Of a stretch of DNA of 64,000 bases, positions 24,110-32,397 are shown in pieces. Source of the DNA: Actinokineospora alba (GTDB taxonomy: Bacteria > Actinomycetota > Actinomycetes > Mycobacteriales > Pseudonocardiaceae); the NCBI RefSeq assembly GCF_004362515.1, contig NZ_SNXU01000001.1:4216001-4280000 (forward strand), in the 5' to 3' direction. Below the pieces are notes generated by a model, which had not been told where the DNA came from, did not search any database, and saw only the letters and a program-made list of their open reading frames with translations. The position numbers and the translations under genes were made by a program. Position 1 is the stretch's first letter. Every line of letters starts with the position of its first letter.

Positions 24110-25047
24110 TGACCGCCGCCCCACGAGGCGCGCCCCGCGCTGACGCTCCCGCCACCACCGGCGGGAGCGTGATCGTCTCCACCCCAAGCCCCACGCCGCC
24201 CCCCGCGGCGCGGGGCCTCGGTGCTTTGACGGCCGTTTCGCACACCTCGCCAAAGGGGGGTGCGGTCGTGCCGGTTTCGGGGCGTTCCGGACGTGGGTCG
24301 GGTGCGGTGGCACCCGATGCGCATCGCTCGTCGGTAGAGCCTGGCGTGGGCGCTGCGGCGCTTGGTGCGCGCGGTCCGTCAAGGGCGCGTGGTGTGGGCG
24401 ATGTGGTGTCGGGTTCGGCCGGGCTGTTGGTTGCGCGTGGTGCTGTGTCGGGTTCGCTCGGACGGTGGCTGGCGTGTGGGGTGGGTGCTGAGGCGTCGGG
24501 TTCGGCTGGGTCGTTGGTTGCGCGTGGTGCTGTGTCGGGTTCGCTCGGACGGTGGCTGGCGTGTGGGGTGGGTGCTGAGGCGTCGGGTTCGGCTGGGTCG
24601 TTGGTTGCGCGTGGTGCTGTGTCGGGTTCGCTCGGACGGTGGCTGGCGTGTGGGGTGGGTGCTGAGGCGTCGGGTTCGGCTGGGTCGTTGGTTGCGTGTG
24701 GTGTGCGTGCCGTGATGGCTGGTTCGTCCGGACCGTTGGTAGGCCGAGCGTCGGGTGATGTGGTGCCCGCGGGTGAGTTGTCGGGCTTGACCGCGCGAAT
24801 TGGTGTGCGTGGGCGATTTGGTCGTGAGGTCGCCTCTCGTTCAGGTGAGCGATGTCGTCGGCTGCGCGCCGAAGAAGTGATCTTGGGTAGGTGTTTCGGG
24901 ACCGCGTGGGGTGGTCGCGCCGGGGGGTTCGGTGCGGCGATCGGTGACCGGACCAGTGGTGACGGATTTGGGTGTTCGGTGAGTGGGTTGTCGCGAGGGG
25001 GAGTCGTGGATCGAGCGGTAGGTGCCACACAGGGAGGTGGCGGCTGA
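24109..25047 (+). CDS. Low-complexity open frame coupled to ftsL and ftsI (doubtful gene)
   Basis: A 312-codon frame begins at an ATG overlapping the ftsL stop (TGATG) and ends in a TGA overlapping the ftsI ATG (TGATG). That double coupling is what a real operon gene would show. Against it: the product is Gly/Ala/Ser/Val-rich, has no domain or membrane segment, contains three 29-residue repeats made by an 87-bp DNA repeat, and has weaker GC bias at third codon positions than its neighbours. A perfect hairpin lies within its first 20 codons. The minus strand is open too (Thr/Pro/His/Gln-rich). It may be real but fast-evolving, or an overgrown spacer. Confidence 0.35.
   Translation: MTAAPRGAPRADAPATTGGSVIVSTPSPTPPPAARGLGALTAVSHTSPKGGAVVPVSGRSGRGSGAVAPDAHRSSVEPGVGAAALGARGPSRARGVGDVVSGSAGLLVARGAVSGSLGRWLACGVGAEASGSAGSLVARGAVSGSLGRWLACGVGAEASGSAGSLVARGAVSGSLGRWLACGVGAEASGSAGSLVACGVRAVMAGSSGPLVGRASGDVVPAGELSGLTARIGVRGRFGREVASRSGERCRRLRAEEVILGRCFGTAWGGRAGGFGAAIGDRTSGDGFGCSVSGLSRGGVVDRAVGATQGGGG
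24143..24170. terminator. Hairpin just after ftsL
   Basis: ACGCTCCCGCC (24143-24153) pairs perfectly with GGCGGGAGCGT (24160-24170) around a 6-nt loop ACCACC. It lies 34 bp after the ftsL stop. No U tract follows. It may terminate part of the mraZ-rsmH-ftsL transcript, or simply be structure within the doubtful gene. Confidence 0.55.
24405..24698. repeat. 87-bp tandem repeat between ftsL and ftsI
   Basis: The block starting TTGGTTGCGCGTGGTGCTG occurs at 24427, 24514 and 24601, with a partial copy at 24688, spaced exactly 87 bp. Units are nearly identical, so duplication was recent. The period is a multiple of 3, which keeps all frames open. Confidence 0.9.
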
Positions 25048-27968
25048 TGTCGGACCGGTACGACGGACCGGACGACGATCGTCGCCGTTCTCCGGGATAT
25101 GGCGCCGATCCGGGGGATTCCGGACGCGGTTTCGGTGTTGGGCCGTGGGATACCGACCCGCGGGGTTCGACAGGTTCTCGCGGTAGGAGTGGCAGCGGGC
25201 AGCCCGGCGGTGCGCCACGAGGACACGGGGTCCCGAACGGATCCAGCGGTCGCCGCGGAGCGACCGGTGGCAACCCCCGCGGTGGAGCGGGTGGGTGGGA
25301 CGATCCCGGCTCGGCCGGACGCCGTGGCGGCCCGGTGGGCAAGGGCTCGCGGTATGCCGATGGACCGGTGGGGAAGGGTGGCTCCGGCTACGGAGATGGC
25401 CCGGTCGGCAAGAGAGGTTCTCGGTACGGGGATGGCGCGGTAGGCAAGGGTGGCTCTGGCTACGGGGATGGTCCTGTGGGCAAGGGTGGCTCTGGCTACG
25501 GGGATGGTCCTGTGGGCAAGGGTGGCTCTGGCTACGGGGATGGTCCTGTGGGCAAGGGTGGCTCTGGCTACGGGGATGGTCCTGTGGGCAAGGGTGGCTC
25601 TGGCTACGGGGATGGTCCCGTGGGCAAGGGTCGCTCGCGCTACGGCGGGGGTCCCGTGGGCAAAAGAGGCTCCCGGTATGGGGACGGCCCGGTTGGTAAG
25701 GGCGGTTCTGGTTACCGGGATGCCCCCGTGGGCAAGGGTGGTTCCCGGTACGGGGACGGTCCGACAGGCGACCGTGGTCGCCGCTATGGCGAGGAGCCGT
25801 CCGGCGCGGGTGGTTCGCGCTCGGTGAGCCGTGGTGCGGGTTCCGGCGGTGCCGAGTGGCCGCGTTCCGGTGCGCGTGGGGGAGAACCGGTCGGCAAGGG
25901 TGCCGCGCGTCGTGGGCAGGCGGGGGCCGCGGGCGCCGGACGGCGGGGAAGTGTGGCTGGGCAAGGCAGACCGACTGGCGGTGCCGCTCGGGGCGGTGTC
26001 GCCCAGCGGGCCGCGGGCGCCCTCCGGAGGGGGACTGGTGCCGGTGGGTCGGGCGGTGCCCGGCCGTGGGGCACGACCGGTCGCGGGCCGGCCGTGCGAC
26101 CGTCGCCCGCGCCGGGGCGGATGCGGCAGGTCCGCAAGCGCGCGCAGGGCACCGATCACCGTGTGCGGGTGGTGGTGATCCGGTTCTTGTTGATCGCGTC
26201 GCTGGTGACCGCCGGGCTGAAGCTGGTGCAGGTCCAGATCTTCGAAGGTGAGGCGCTCGCCGCTCGCGCCGAGCAGCAGCGGGCGATGACCATCCCGATT
26301 CCCGCGCACCGCGGGTCGATCGTCGACCGCAACGGCGTGGAGCTGGCGTTCTCCGTCGAGGCCCGAGCGTTGGCCTACCGGCCTGTCGCCCATCGCGTCG
26401 AGATCGACAAGTGGAACAAGACGCACCCGAACGAGCAGTTGGACTTCGACAAGGAGACCGCGGAGCTGGCCAAGCGGATGCGGGAGGTGTTGGGGGACCA
26501 GGTGGTGGAGGCCGAGGTGCTGGCGAAGCTGCGCTCGGACAAGAAGTTCGTCTACCTGGTCGACAAGGTCGAACCCGCCAAGGCTCGTGAGCTCCAGGAG
26601 AAGTTCCCTTTCCTCAACCTCGAATACCGTGCTCAACGGGAGTACCCGGCGGGCAGCCTCGCGTCGAACATCCTGGGGCGGGCCAACTGGCGGATGGAAG
26701 ACCCGGTCCCGGCGAACCACAGCCTGCACGGGCTCAGCGGCTTGGAACTTTTCCGGGACAACCTGCTGGCAGGCAAGCCGGGCAAGCAGATGGTCGAGAC
26801 CGGGGAACGCACCGATGCCGTCATCCCCGGTCGCGGCCGTGATCTGCAGGCCGCGGTCGACGGCTCGGACATGGAGCTGACGATCGACGCCGACCTGCAG
26901 TTCTTCCTGCAGCAGAAGACAGCGGAATACGGGCAGCGAAGCGGATCCAAGCGGGTCAGCGCGGTAGTGATGGACGCGAAGACCGGTGAGGTCTACGCGC
27001 TGGCCAACGACAAGGCCTTCGACCCGGCCGCGCCCGGTGGCGTGGATCCGAAGTCGATGTCCGACCCGTCGGTGACCACGCCGTTCGAGCCGGGGTCGGT
27101 CAACAAGGTCGTCACCGCCATGGGCGCGATCGAATACGGCATCACCACGCCGGACGCCGTGCACTCCGTGCCCGACTCCATCAAGGTCGCCGACCGGGTG
27201 ATCAGGGACGCGTGGGACCACGGCAGGCTCAACATGACCACGACCGGCATCTTCGCCAAGTCGTCCAACGTGGGCACTCTGCTGCTGGCCAAGGAGATCA
27301 ACGAGACCAGGTTCGCCGAACTGCTGGGCAAGCTCGGCCTGGGCACCCGGACCGGCATCGGCCTTCCCGGTGAGAGCCCCGGTTCGCTGCTGCCGCAGAA
27401 GCAGTGGTCCGGCAGCACCTTCGGCAACCTGCCGATCGGCCAGGGTCTGTCGATGACCGTGCTGCAGATGGCCGGGATGTATCAAACCCTGGCCAACGAT
27501 GGGGTTCGCGTCCCGCCGCGGATCGTGCGGGCGACCGTGCGGCCGGATGGGACGCGGGTGGAAGAGCCGCGTCCGGAAGGGATTCGCGTGGTCTCCCCGG
27601 AGACGGCGAAGACGACTCGCGACATGTTCCGTGCCGTGACACAGAAAGCGCCCAACGGCAACAGCGGCACCGCGCCAGTCGCGGCCGTCACCGGCTACCA
27701 GATCTCGGGCAAGACCGGTACCGCGCAGCAGTTCGACAAGGCGGCGGGCCGCTACAGCGACTCGAAGTACTGGATCACGTTCGCGGGCATCCTGCCCGCG
27801 GACAACCCGCGCTTCGTCGTCGGCATGGTCTACGACACCCCGGTCTACTCGACGCCCGAGGGGCACAGCGCCGCGCCGTTCTTCCACGATGTGGCCTCGT
27901 TCCTGACCCAGCGCTACAACATCCCCATGTCGAAGGAGCCGACGCCGATCGTGCCGCTCGTCAAGTGA
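25047..27968 (+). CDS. ftsI: Septal transpeptidase FtsI (class B PBP) with a long repetitive N-terminus
   Basis: The 973-residue protein crosslinks septal peptidoglycan. Catalytic motifs are S684-V-N-K, S739-S-N and K889-T-G. A single membrane helix (VIRFLLIASLVTAGLKLV) lies near residue 375, followed by the class B dimerisation domain (HRGSIVDRNG). Before it is a ~370-residue cytoplasmic tail rich in Gly, Arg, Ser and Lys with about twelve 12-residue GSGYGDGPVGKG-like repeats; most FtsI proteins have 20-100 residues here. ATG 25047 follows GGGAGGTGGCGG. It sits between ftsL and murE as expected. No PASTA domain is present. Confidence 0.93.
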   Translation: MSDRYDGPDDDRRRSPGYGADPGDSGRGFGVGPWDTDPRGSTGSRGRSGSGQPGGAPRGHGVPNGSSGRRGATGGNPRGGAGGWDDPGSAGRRGGPVGKGSRYADGPVGKGGSGYGDGPVGKRGSRYGDGAVGKGGSGYGDGPVGKGGSGYGDGPVGKGGSGYGDGPVGKGGSGYGDGPVGKGGSGYGDGPVGKGRSRYGGGPVGKRGSRYGDGPVGKGGSGYRDAPVGKGGSRYGDGPTGDRGRRYGEEPSGAGGSRSVSRGAGSGGAEWPRSGARGGEPVGKGAARRGQAGAAGAGRRGSVAGQGRPTGGAARGGVAQRAAGALRRGTGAGGSGGARPWGTTGRGPAVRPSPAPGRMRQVRKRAQGTDHRVRVVVIRFLLIASLVTAGLKLVQVQIFEGEALAARAEQQRAMTIPIPAHRGSIVDRNGVELAFSVEARALAYRPVAHRVEIDKWNKTHPNEQLDFDKETAELAKRMREVLGDQVVEAEVLAKLRSDKKFVYLVDKVEPAKARELQEKFPFLNLEYRAQREYPAGSLASNILGRANWRMEDPVPANHSLHGLSGLELFRDNLLAGKPGKQMVETGERTDAVIPGRGRDLQAAVDGSDMELTIDADLQFFLQQKTAEYGQRSGSKRVSAVVMDAKTGEVYALANDKAFDPAAPGGVDPKSMSDPSVTTPFEPGSVNKVVTAMGAIEYGITTPDAVHSVPDSIKVADRVIRDAWDHGRLNMTTTGIFAKSSNVGTLLLAKEINETRFAELLGKLGLGTRTGIGLPGESPGSLLPQKQWSGSTFGNLPIGQGLSMTVLQMAGMYQTLANDGVRVPPRIVRATVRPDGTRVEEPRPEGIRVVSPETAKTTRDMFRAVTQKAPNGNSGTAPVAAVTGYQISGKTGTAQQFDKAAGRYSDSKYWITFAGILPADNPRFVVGMVYDTPVYSTPEGHSAAPFFHDVASFLTQRYNIPMSKEPTPIVPLVK
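25335..25780. repeat. 36-bp coding tandem repeat inside ftsI
   Basis: Five almost perfect 36-bp units occupy 25443-25622, flanked by diverged units on both sides. Each encodes 12 residues (Gly-Lys-Gly-Gly-Ser-Gly-Tyr-Gly-Asp-Gly-Pro-Val). The near identity of the central units at the DNA level, including third codon positions, indicates recent expansion; copy number may vary among strains. Confidence 0.92.
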
Positions 27969-28008
27969 CCGCCCGAACAGTCCGCTGAGGACAGTCGCCG
28001 GCGGACAT

Positions 28009-28047
28009 GCCGCCACGCTCCGGACCGTGGCCCGGAGCGTGTGCGGC
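28009..28047. terminator. Long hairpin after ftsI
   Basis: CACGCTCCGG (28014-28023) pairs with CCGGAGCGTG (28032-28041), and GCCGC (28009-28013) with GCGGC (28043-28047) past a single-base bulge, giving a 15-bp stem. The loop is ACCGTGGC. It probably ends or reduces transcription leaving ftsI, making murE dependent on its own promoter. Confidence 0.65.
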
Positions 28048-28053
28048 AGATGT

Positions 28054-28069
28054 TCGAACATGCGTTCGA
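28054..28069. promoter_or_regulatory. LexA-type SOS box
   Basis: TCGAACATGCGTTCGA is a perfect palindromic match to the CGAAC-N4-GTTCG box bound by LexA in Gram-positive and actinobacterial species (established consensus). It lies 7 bp after the ftsI terminator-like hairpin and 153 bp before the murE start. No gene with a known SOS role starts immediately downstream. Binding is inferred from sequence only. Confidence 0.65.
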
Positions 28070-28208
28070 CCATACACGGCGGGCGTGGCTTGTGAGCTGC
28101 ACTGATGGGCGTCACTCGAACGTGTCGCCGAACGGTGGTACGGCGGCCTACCTCATCAGCGGGAAACGCCGTGATCGAGGGGCCACACGGTCGCCGAGAG
28201 TGCGCAGG

Positions 28209-28214
28209 TAGCCT
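28209..28214 (+). promoter_or_regulatory. -10 element of murE, probably leaderless
   Basis: TAGCCT lies 7 nt before GTG 28222. There is no Shine-Dalgarno sequence in the intervening bases, so transcription should start at or beside the start codon. Confidence 0.6.
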
Positions 28215-28221
28215 TCGCGGC

Positions 28222-29766
28222 GTGCCCGCCAAGCTCGAAGGCAAGGCTGTCACGGCCCCGCCTCGCCCCTCCCACACCGATCCCGTCGCGCTGTCCTCGT
28301 TGGCCGAGGCGTCAGCCGCGCGGTTGATCGCCCGCTCTCCGGAAACCACGGTCACCGGAGCGACACTGCGCGCCCAGCACGTGCGGCACGGCGACTTGTT
28401 CGCCGCCCTGCCTGGCGCGCGCGTGCACGGCGCCGACTTCGCCGCCGACGCCATCGCCGCGGGCGCCGCCGCCGTGCTCACCGACGAAGCCGGAGCCGCC
28501 CGGCCCGCCGTGCGCGACTCGGGTCTTCCGGTGCTCGTGCACGACGACCCGCGAGCCGCTCTAGGTCCTATCGCCGCGATGATCTACGGAAACCCGTCCG
28601 CCAAGCTGGCGATCATCGGGGTCACCGGGACATCCGGCAAGACCACCACCAGCTACATGATCGAGTCCGGCCTCGCCGCCGCGGGCCACACCACCGGCCT
28701 GATCGGCACCGTCGAGACCCGGATCGCGGGCGAGCGGCTGGCCAGCGCGTTCACCACCCCGGAGGCCCCGGACCTGCAGGCCCTTCTCGCGGTGATGGTC
28801 GAGCGCGGCGTGACGCACGTGCCGATGGAGGTCTCCAGCCACGCCCTCGCGCTGGGCCGGGCGGCTGGCACGAAGTTCGCTGTCGGCGCGTTCACCAACC
28901 TCTCCCAGGACCACCTGGACTTCCACCCCGACATGGAGGACTACTTCCAGACGAAGGCCCTCCTGTTCGACGGCCGCTCCGCGCGTGAGGTCGTGTGCGT
29001 CGACAGCGAATGGGGTCGCAGGCTGGTGACCCCCGAGACCGTCACGGTCTCCACGACCGGCGATGCCGACTGGACCGCGAGCGACGCCCACACCTCGCTT
29101 TCGGGTGAGCAGTCGTTCTACATCCACACCCCGGACGGCGCGAAGGTCGCGGCCACGCTGCCGATGCCCGGGACGTTCAACATCGCGAACGCGCTCGTCG
29201 CGGCCGCCTGCCTGAGCGCGGCCGGGGTCGGGATCGACGCGATCGTCAGTGGACTGTCCACAGTGCAGGTGCCCGGCCGGATGGAGCGGGTCGACCTGGG
29301 CCAGGACTTCACCGCCGTCGTCGACTACTCGCACAAGCCCGAGGCGGTGGCCCTCGCCCTGGACGCGATCAAGGCCCGGTCCGACGGCAAGGTGATCGTG
29401 GTGCTCGGCTGCGGCGGCGACCGCGACACCGCGAAGCGCCCGGTCATGGGAGCCGAGGCGGCGCGGCGCAGCGACCTGCTGGTCGTCACCGACGACAATC
29501 CCCGCAGCGAGGACCCTGCCGCGATCCGCGCGGCGATGCTGGCGGGCGCCGAGTCGGTGCCCGAGGCCGAGCGTGGCGAGGTCGTCGTCATCGGAGACCG
29601 GCGGCAGGCCATCGCGACCGCCGTGGCTCGCGCGGGTTCCGGCGACGTCGTGGTGGTCGCGGGCAAGGGTCACGAGACCGGGCAGGAGATCGCGGGTGTG
29701 GTCCACCCGTTCTCCGACCGCGACGAACTCGCCGCGGCCATCCGTTCGCGCGGGGTCCGCACATGA
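28222..29766 (+). CDS. murE: UDP-MurNAc-L-Ala-D-Glu:meso-DAP ligase MurE
   Basis: The 514-residue cytoplasmic ligase adds the third stem-peptide residue to UDP-MurNAc-dipeptide. The ATP loop GVTGTSGKTTT, a Mur-ligase HKPEAV segment and the DNPRSEDP motif are present; DNPR is the arginine motif that selects meso-diaminopimelate, so the wall is expected to be of the DAP type. GTG 28222 is favoured by the TAGCCT -10 box 7 nt upstream and by normal length; an in-frame ATG at 28105 would add an unconserved 39-residue Arg-rich extension. Confidence 0.95.
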   Translation: MPAKLEGKAVTAPPRPSHTDPVALSSLAEASAARLIARSPETTVTGATLRAQHVRHGDLFAALPGARVHGADFAADAIAAGAAAVLTDEAGAARPAVRDSGLPVLVHDDPRAALGPIAAMIYGNPSAKLAIIGVTGTSGKTTTSYMIESGLAAAGHTTGLIGTVETRIAGERLASAFTTPEAPDLQALLAVMVERGVTHVPMEVSSHALALGRAAGTKFAVGAFTNLSQDHLDFHPDMEDYFQTKALLFDGRSAREVVCVDSEWGRRLVTPETVTVSTTGDADWTASDAHTSLSGEQSFYIHTPDGAKVAATLPMPGTFNIANALVAAACLSAAGVGIDAIVSGLSTVQVPGRMERVDLGQDFTAVVDYSHKPEAVALALDAIKARSDGKVIVVLGCGGDRDTAKRPVMGAEAARRSDLLVVTDDNPRSEDPAAIRAAMLAGAESVPEAERGEVVVIGDRRQAIATAVARAGSGDVVVVAGKGHETGQEIAGVVHPFSDRDELAAAIRSRGVRT

Positions 29767-29797
29767 TCGTGAACGAATTCGGCGACGCGAACAACGA

Positions 29798-29844
29798 ACT
29801 CAGTGTCCTGAACGTCCGACTCGGTGTTCTGAACGTGCGACTCA
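29798..29844. repeat. 21-bp direct repeat between murE and murF
   Basis: ACTCAGTGTCCTGAACGTCC (from 29798) is followed without a gap by ACTCGGTGTTCTGAACGTGC (from 29819), and a partial third unit begins at 29840. The 91-bp gap is unusual in a cluster where most genes overlap. The role is unknown; it may be a short mobile-type repeat. Confidence 0.75.
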
Positions 29845-29857
29845 CGGAGGTGGTGGC

Positions 29858-31315
29858 GTGATCCGGTTGACGTTGCGGGAGATCGCCGACGCGATCGGTG
29901 GTGAGCTGCACAACGCCGACGGTTCTGAGGTGGTGACCGGCTCGGTCGAGTTCGACTCGCGGGCTGTCACGCCTGGCGGGCTTTTCATCGCGATGCCGGG
30001 GGAGCGGGTCGACGGCCACGACTTCGCCGCCGCCGCGGTCAAGGCGGGTGCGGTCGGCGTCCTCGCCGCGCGCCCGGTCGACGCGCCTGCGGTGATCGTG
30101 CCCGCGGTGACCGACGCGCACACCAGGTCCGTCGCCCTCGTCGGTGACACCGACGGGTCCGGCGCCGCCGTCCTCGCGGGGCTCGGCGCGCTCGCCCGGA
30201 CCGTGGTCGACCGGCTCGACGGCGTCACCGTCGTCGGCGTGACCGGCTCGTCGGGCAAGACCTCCACCAAGGACCTGATCGCGCAGCTGCTCGAGCCGAT
30301 GGGCCCGACCGTGGCACCCCCCGGTTCCTTCAACAACGAGCTCGGCCACCCCTGGACCGCGCTGCGCGCCGACGAGGACACCAAGCACCTCGTCCTGGAG
30401 CTGTCCGCCCGCGGCCCCGGCCACATCGCCGCGCTCTGCGACGTCGCGCCCCCGCGTATCGGTGTCGTGATCAATGTCGGCAGCGCGCATCTCGGCGAGT
30501 TCGGTTCGCGCGAAGACATCGCCCGCACCAAGGGTGAGCTGGTCGAGAAGCTGCCCGCCGACGGTGTCGCCGTCCTCAACGCCGACGACCCGCTGGTCGC
30601 CGCGATGGCCGGGCGCACCGCCGCCCGGGTCGTCCTGGTCGGCGAGGCGCCGCACGCGCAGGTGCGCGCGGTCGGCATCGAGATCGACGAGTCCGCCCGC
30701 GCGAGCTTCACGCTGGTCACGCCCGTCGGTGAGGCCAAGGTCAAGCTCGGCCTGCACGGCGCCCACCACGTGGGCAACGCGCTCGCCGCGGCCGCGGTCG
30801 CGCTCGAACTGGGCGCCACGCCGGACGACATCGCCGAGCGGCTCTCCGGAGCCCGGCGGGTATCGGCGCGGCGGATGGAGGTGACCACCCGCGCGGACGG
30901 CGTCACGGTGGTCAACGACTCCTACAACGCCAACCCGGAGTCGGTGCGCGCCGCCCTCAAGACCCTGGCGACGATGGCTCGCACGGGTGAGCGGCGGCGG
31001 TCATGGGCCGTCCTCGGCGTGATGGGCGAGTTGGGCGACTCGGCAGTGAGCGCGCACGACGAGATCGGCAGACTCGCCGTGCGATTGGACATCAACCGCC
31101 TTGTGGTGGTGGGCGACGGAGCCCGCGCGATGCACCAAGGGGCGCACCTGGAAGGTTCGTGGGGAGAGGAGTCGGTGCTCGTGCCGGACGTCGATGCCGC
31201 GGTGGCGCTGCTGCGCGCCGAACTGGCACCCGGTGACGTGGTGCTCGTGAAGGCCTCCAAGGCGGCCGCGCTGTGGCGCGTCGCCGACGCGCTGCTGGCG
31301 GTGGATGCTCAGTGA
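29858..31315 (+). CDS. murF: UDP-MurNAc-tripeptide:D-Ala-D-Ala ligase MurF
   Basis: The 485-residue ligase adds D-Ala-D-Ala to complete the pentapeptide precursor. The ATP loop GVTGSSGKTSTKDL, the FNNELGHPWT segment and the VVNDSYNANPES motif typical of MurF are present. GTG 29858 follows CGGAGGTGGTGG. The frame is open further upstream, overlapping murE in another phase, but this part has no conserved sequence. Its stop overlaps the mraY start. Confidence 0.95.
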   Translation: MIRLTLREIADAIGGELHNADGSEVVTGSVEFDSRAVTPGGLFIAMPGERVDGHDFAAAAVKAGAVGVLAARPVDAPAVIVPAVTDAHTRSVALVGDTDGSGAAVLAGLGALARTVVDRLDGVTVVGVTGSSGKTSTKDLIAQLLEPMGPTVAPPGSFNNELGHPWTALRADEDTKHLVLELSARGPGHIAALCDVAPPRIGVVINVGSAHLGEFGSREDIARTKGELVEKLPADGVAVLNADDPLVAAMAGRTAARVVLVGEAPHAQVRAVGIEIDESARASFTLVTPVGEAKVKLGLHGAHHVGNALAAAAVALELGATPDDIAERLSGARRVSARRMEVTTRADGVTVVNDSYNANPESVRAALKTLATMARTGERRRSWAVLGVMGELGDSAVSAHDEIGRLAVRLDINRLVVVGDGARAMHQGAHLEGSWGEESVLVPDVDAAVALLRAELAPGDVVLVKASKAAALWRVADALLAVDAQ

Positions 31316-32397
31316 AAAGCATCCTCATCGCGGCCGCGATCGCGATGGTCGTCTCGATCCTGCTCACCCCGTATCTGATCCGCGTGTTCTCCCGGCAGGG
31401 TTTCGGCCAGGAGATCCGCGAAGAGGGCCCGCAGGGCCACAAGGCCAAGCGCGGCACGCCCACCATGGGTGGCGTCGCGATCATCGTCGCGATGTGGGCG
31501 GGCTACGGCACGTCCCACATCGTCAGCGCGATGACCGGCGGCCGCGACACCCCGACCGCGTCGGGCCTGCTCGTCCTGCTGCTGGGCACCGGCCTGGGCA
31601 TCGTCGGCTTCCTCGACGACTTCATCAAGATCCGCAAGCAGCGCAACCTCGGGCTCAACAAGACCGCGAAGATGGTCGGACAGCTCGTGGTGGCGATCGT
31701 CTTCGCGATCCTCGCGCTGCGCTTCCCCGACGAGCGCGACCTGACTCCGGCGTCGGACCACCTCTCGTTCGTCCGCGACATCGCCATCGTCTCCTTCGGC
31801 GGCATCGGCTTCATCGTCTTCTGCTACCTCGCCGTGTCGGCGTGGTCGAACGCGGTGAACTTCACCGACGGCCTCGACGGCCTCGCGGGCGGCGCGTCGG
31901 CGATGGTGCTCGGCACCTACGTCGTCATCTCGTTCTGGCAGTTCAGCCACGACTGCTCGCGCGTGCGCGAAGCGGCCTGCTTCGACGTGCGCGACCCGCT
32001 CGACCTCGCCGTCGTGGCGGCGGCGGCCATGGGCGCGTGCATCGGCTTCCTCTGGTGGAACGCCGCCCCCGCGAAGATCTTCATGGGTGACACCGGCTCG
32101 CTGGCCCTCGGCGGCCTGGTCGCCGGCCTGTCGATGACCACCCGCACGGAACTGCTGATGATCGTCATCGGTGGCCTGTTCGTGGTCGAGATGGTGTCGG
32201 TGGTGCTGCAGATCGCGGTCTTCCGCACGACCCGCCGAAGGCTGTTCCGCATGGCGCCGTTCCATCACCACTTCGAACTCGCCGGGTGGGCGGAAACCAC
32301 GGTCATCATCCGGTTCTGGCTGCTGGCGGGCGTGTGCGCGATGTTCGGCCTCGGCCTGTTCTACGCCGACTGGCTCGCTCTCGGCGGCGGCGTGTGA
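31312..32397 (+). CDS. mraY: Phospho-MurNAc-pentapeptide transferase MraY
   Basis: The 361-residue membrane enzyme makes lipid I by moving phospho-MurNAc-pentapeptide onto undecaprenyl phosphate. About ten membrane helices are visible with the catalytic motifs DDFIKI, NFTDGLDGLAGG and the FHHHFEL loop. GTG 31312 overlaps the murF stop by 4 bp, and its own stop overlaps the murD GTG. Confidence 0.96.
   Translation: MKSILIAAAIAMVVSILLTPYLIRVFSRQGFGQEIREEGPQGHKAKRGTPTMGGVAIIVAMWAGYGTSHIVSAMTGGRDTPTASGLLVLLLGTGLGIVGFLDDFIKIRKQRNLGLNKTAKMVGQLVVAIVFAILALRFPDERDLTPASDHLSFVRDIAIVSFGGIGFIVFCYLAVSAWSNAVNFTDGLDGLAGGASAMVLGTYVVISFWQFSHDCSRVREAACFDVRDPLDLAVVAAAAMGACIGFLWWNAAPAKIFMGDTGSLALGGLVAGLSMTTRTELLMIVIGGLFVVEMVSVVLQIAVFRTTRRRLFRMAPFHHHFELAGWAETTVIIRFWLLAGVCAMFGLGLFYADWLALGGGV

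Noticed and set aside
23595..28481. A 1628-codon open frame on the minus strand opposite ftsL, ftsI and murE
   Set aside because: It is a shadow of GC-rich coding sequence and repeats on the plus strand; it has no domain or ribosome binding site and crosses three well-supported genes.
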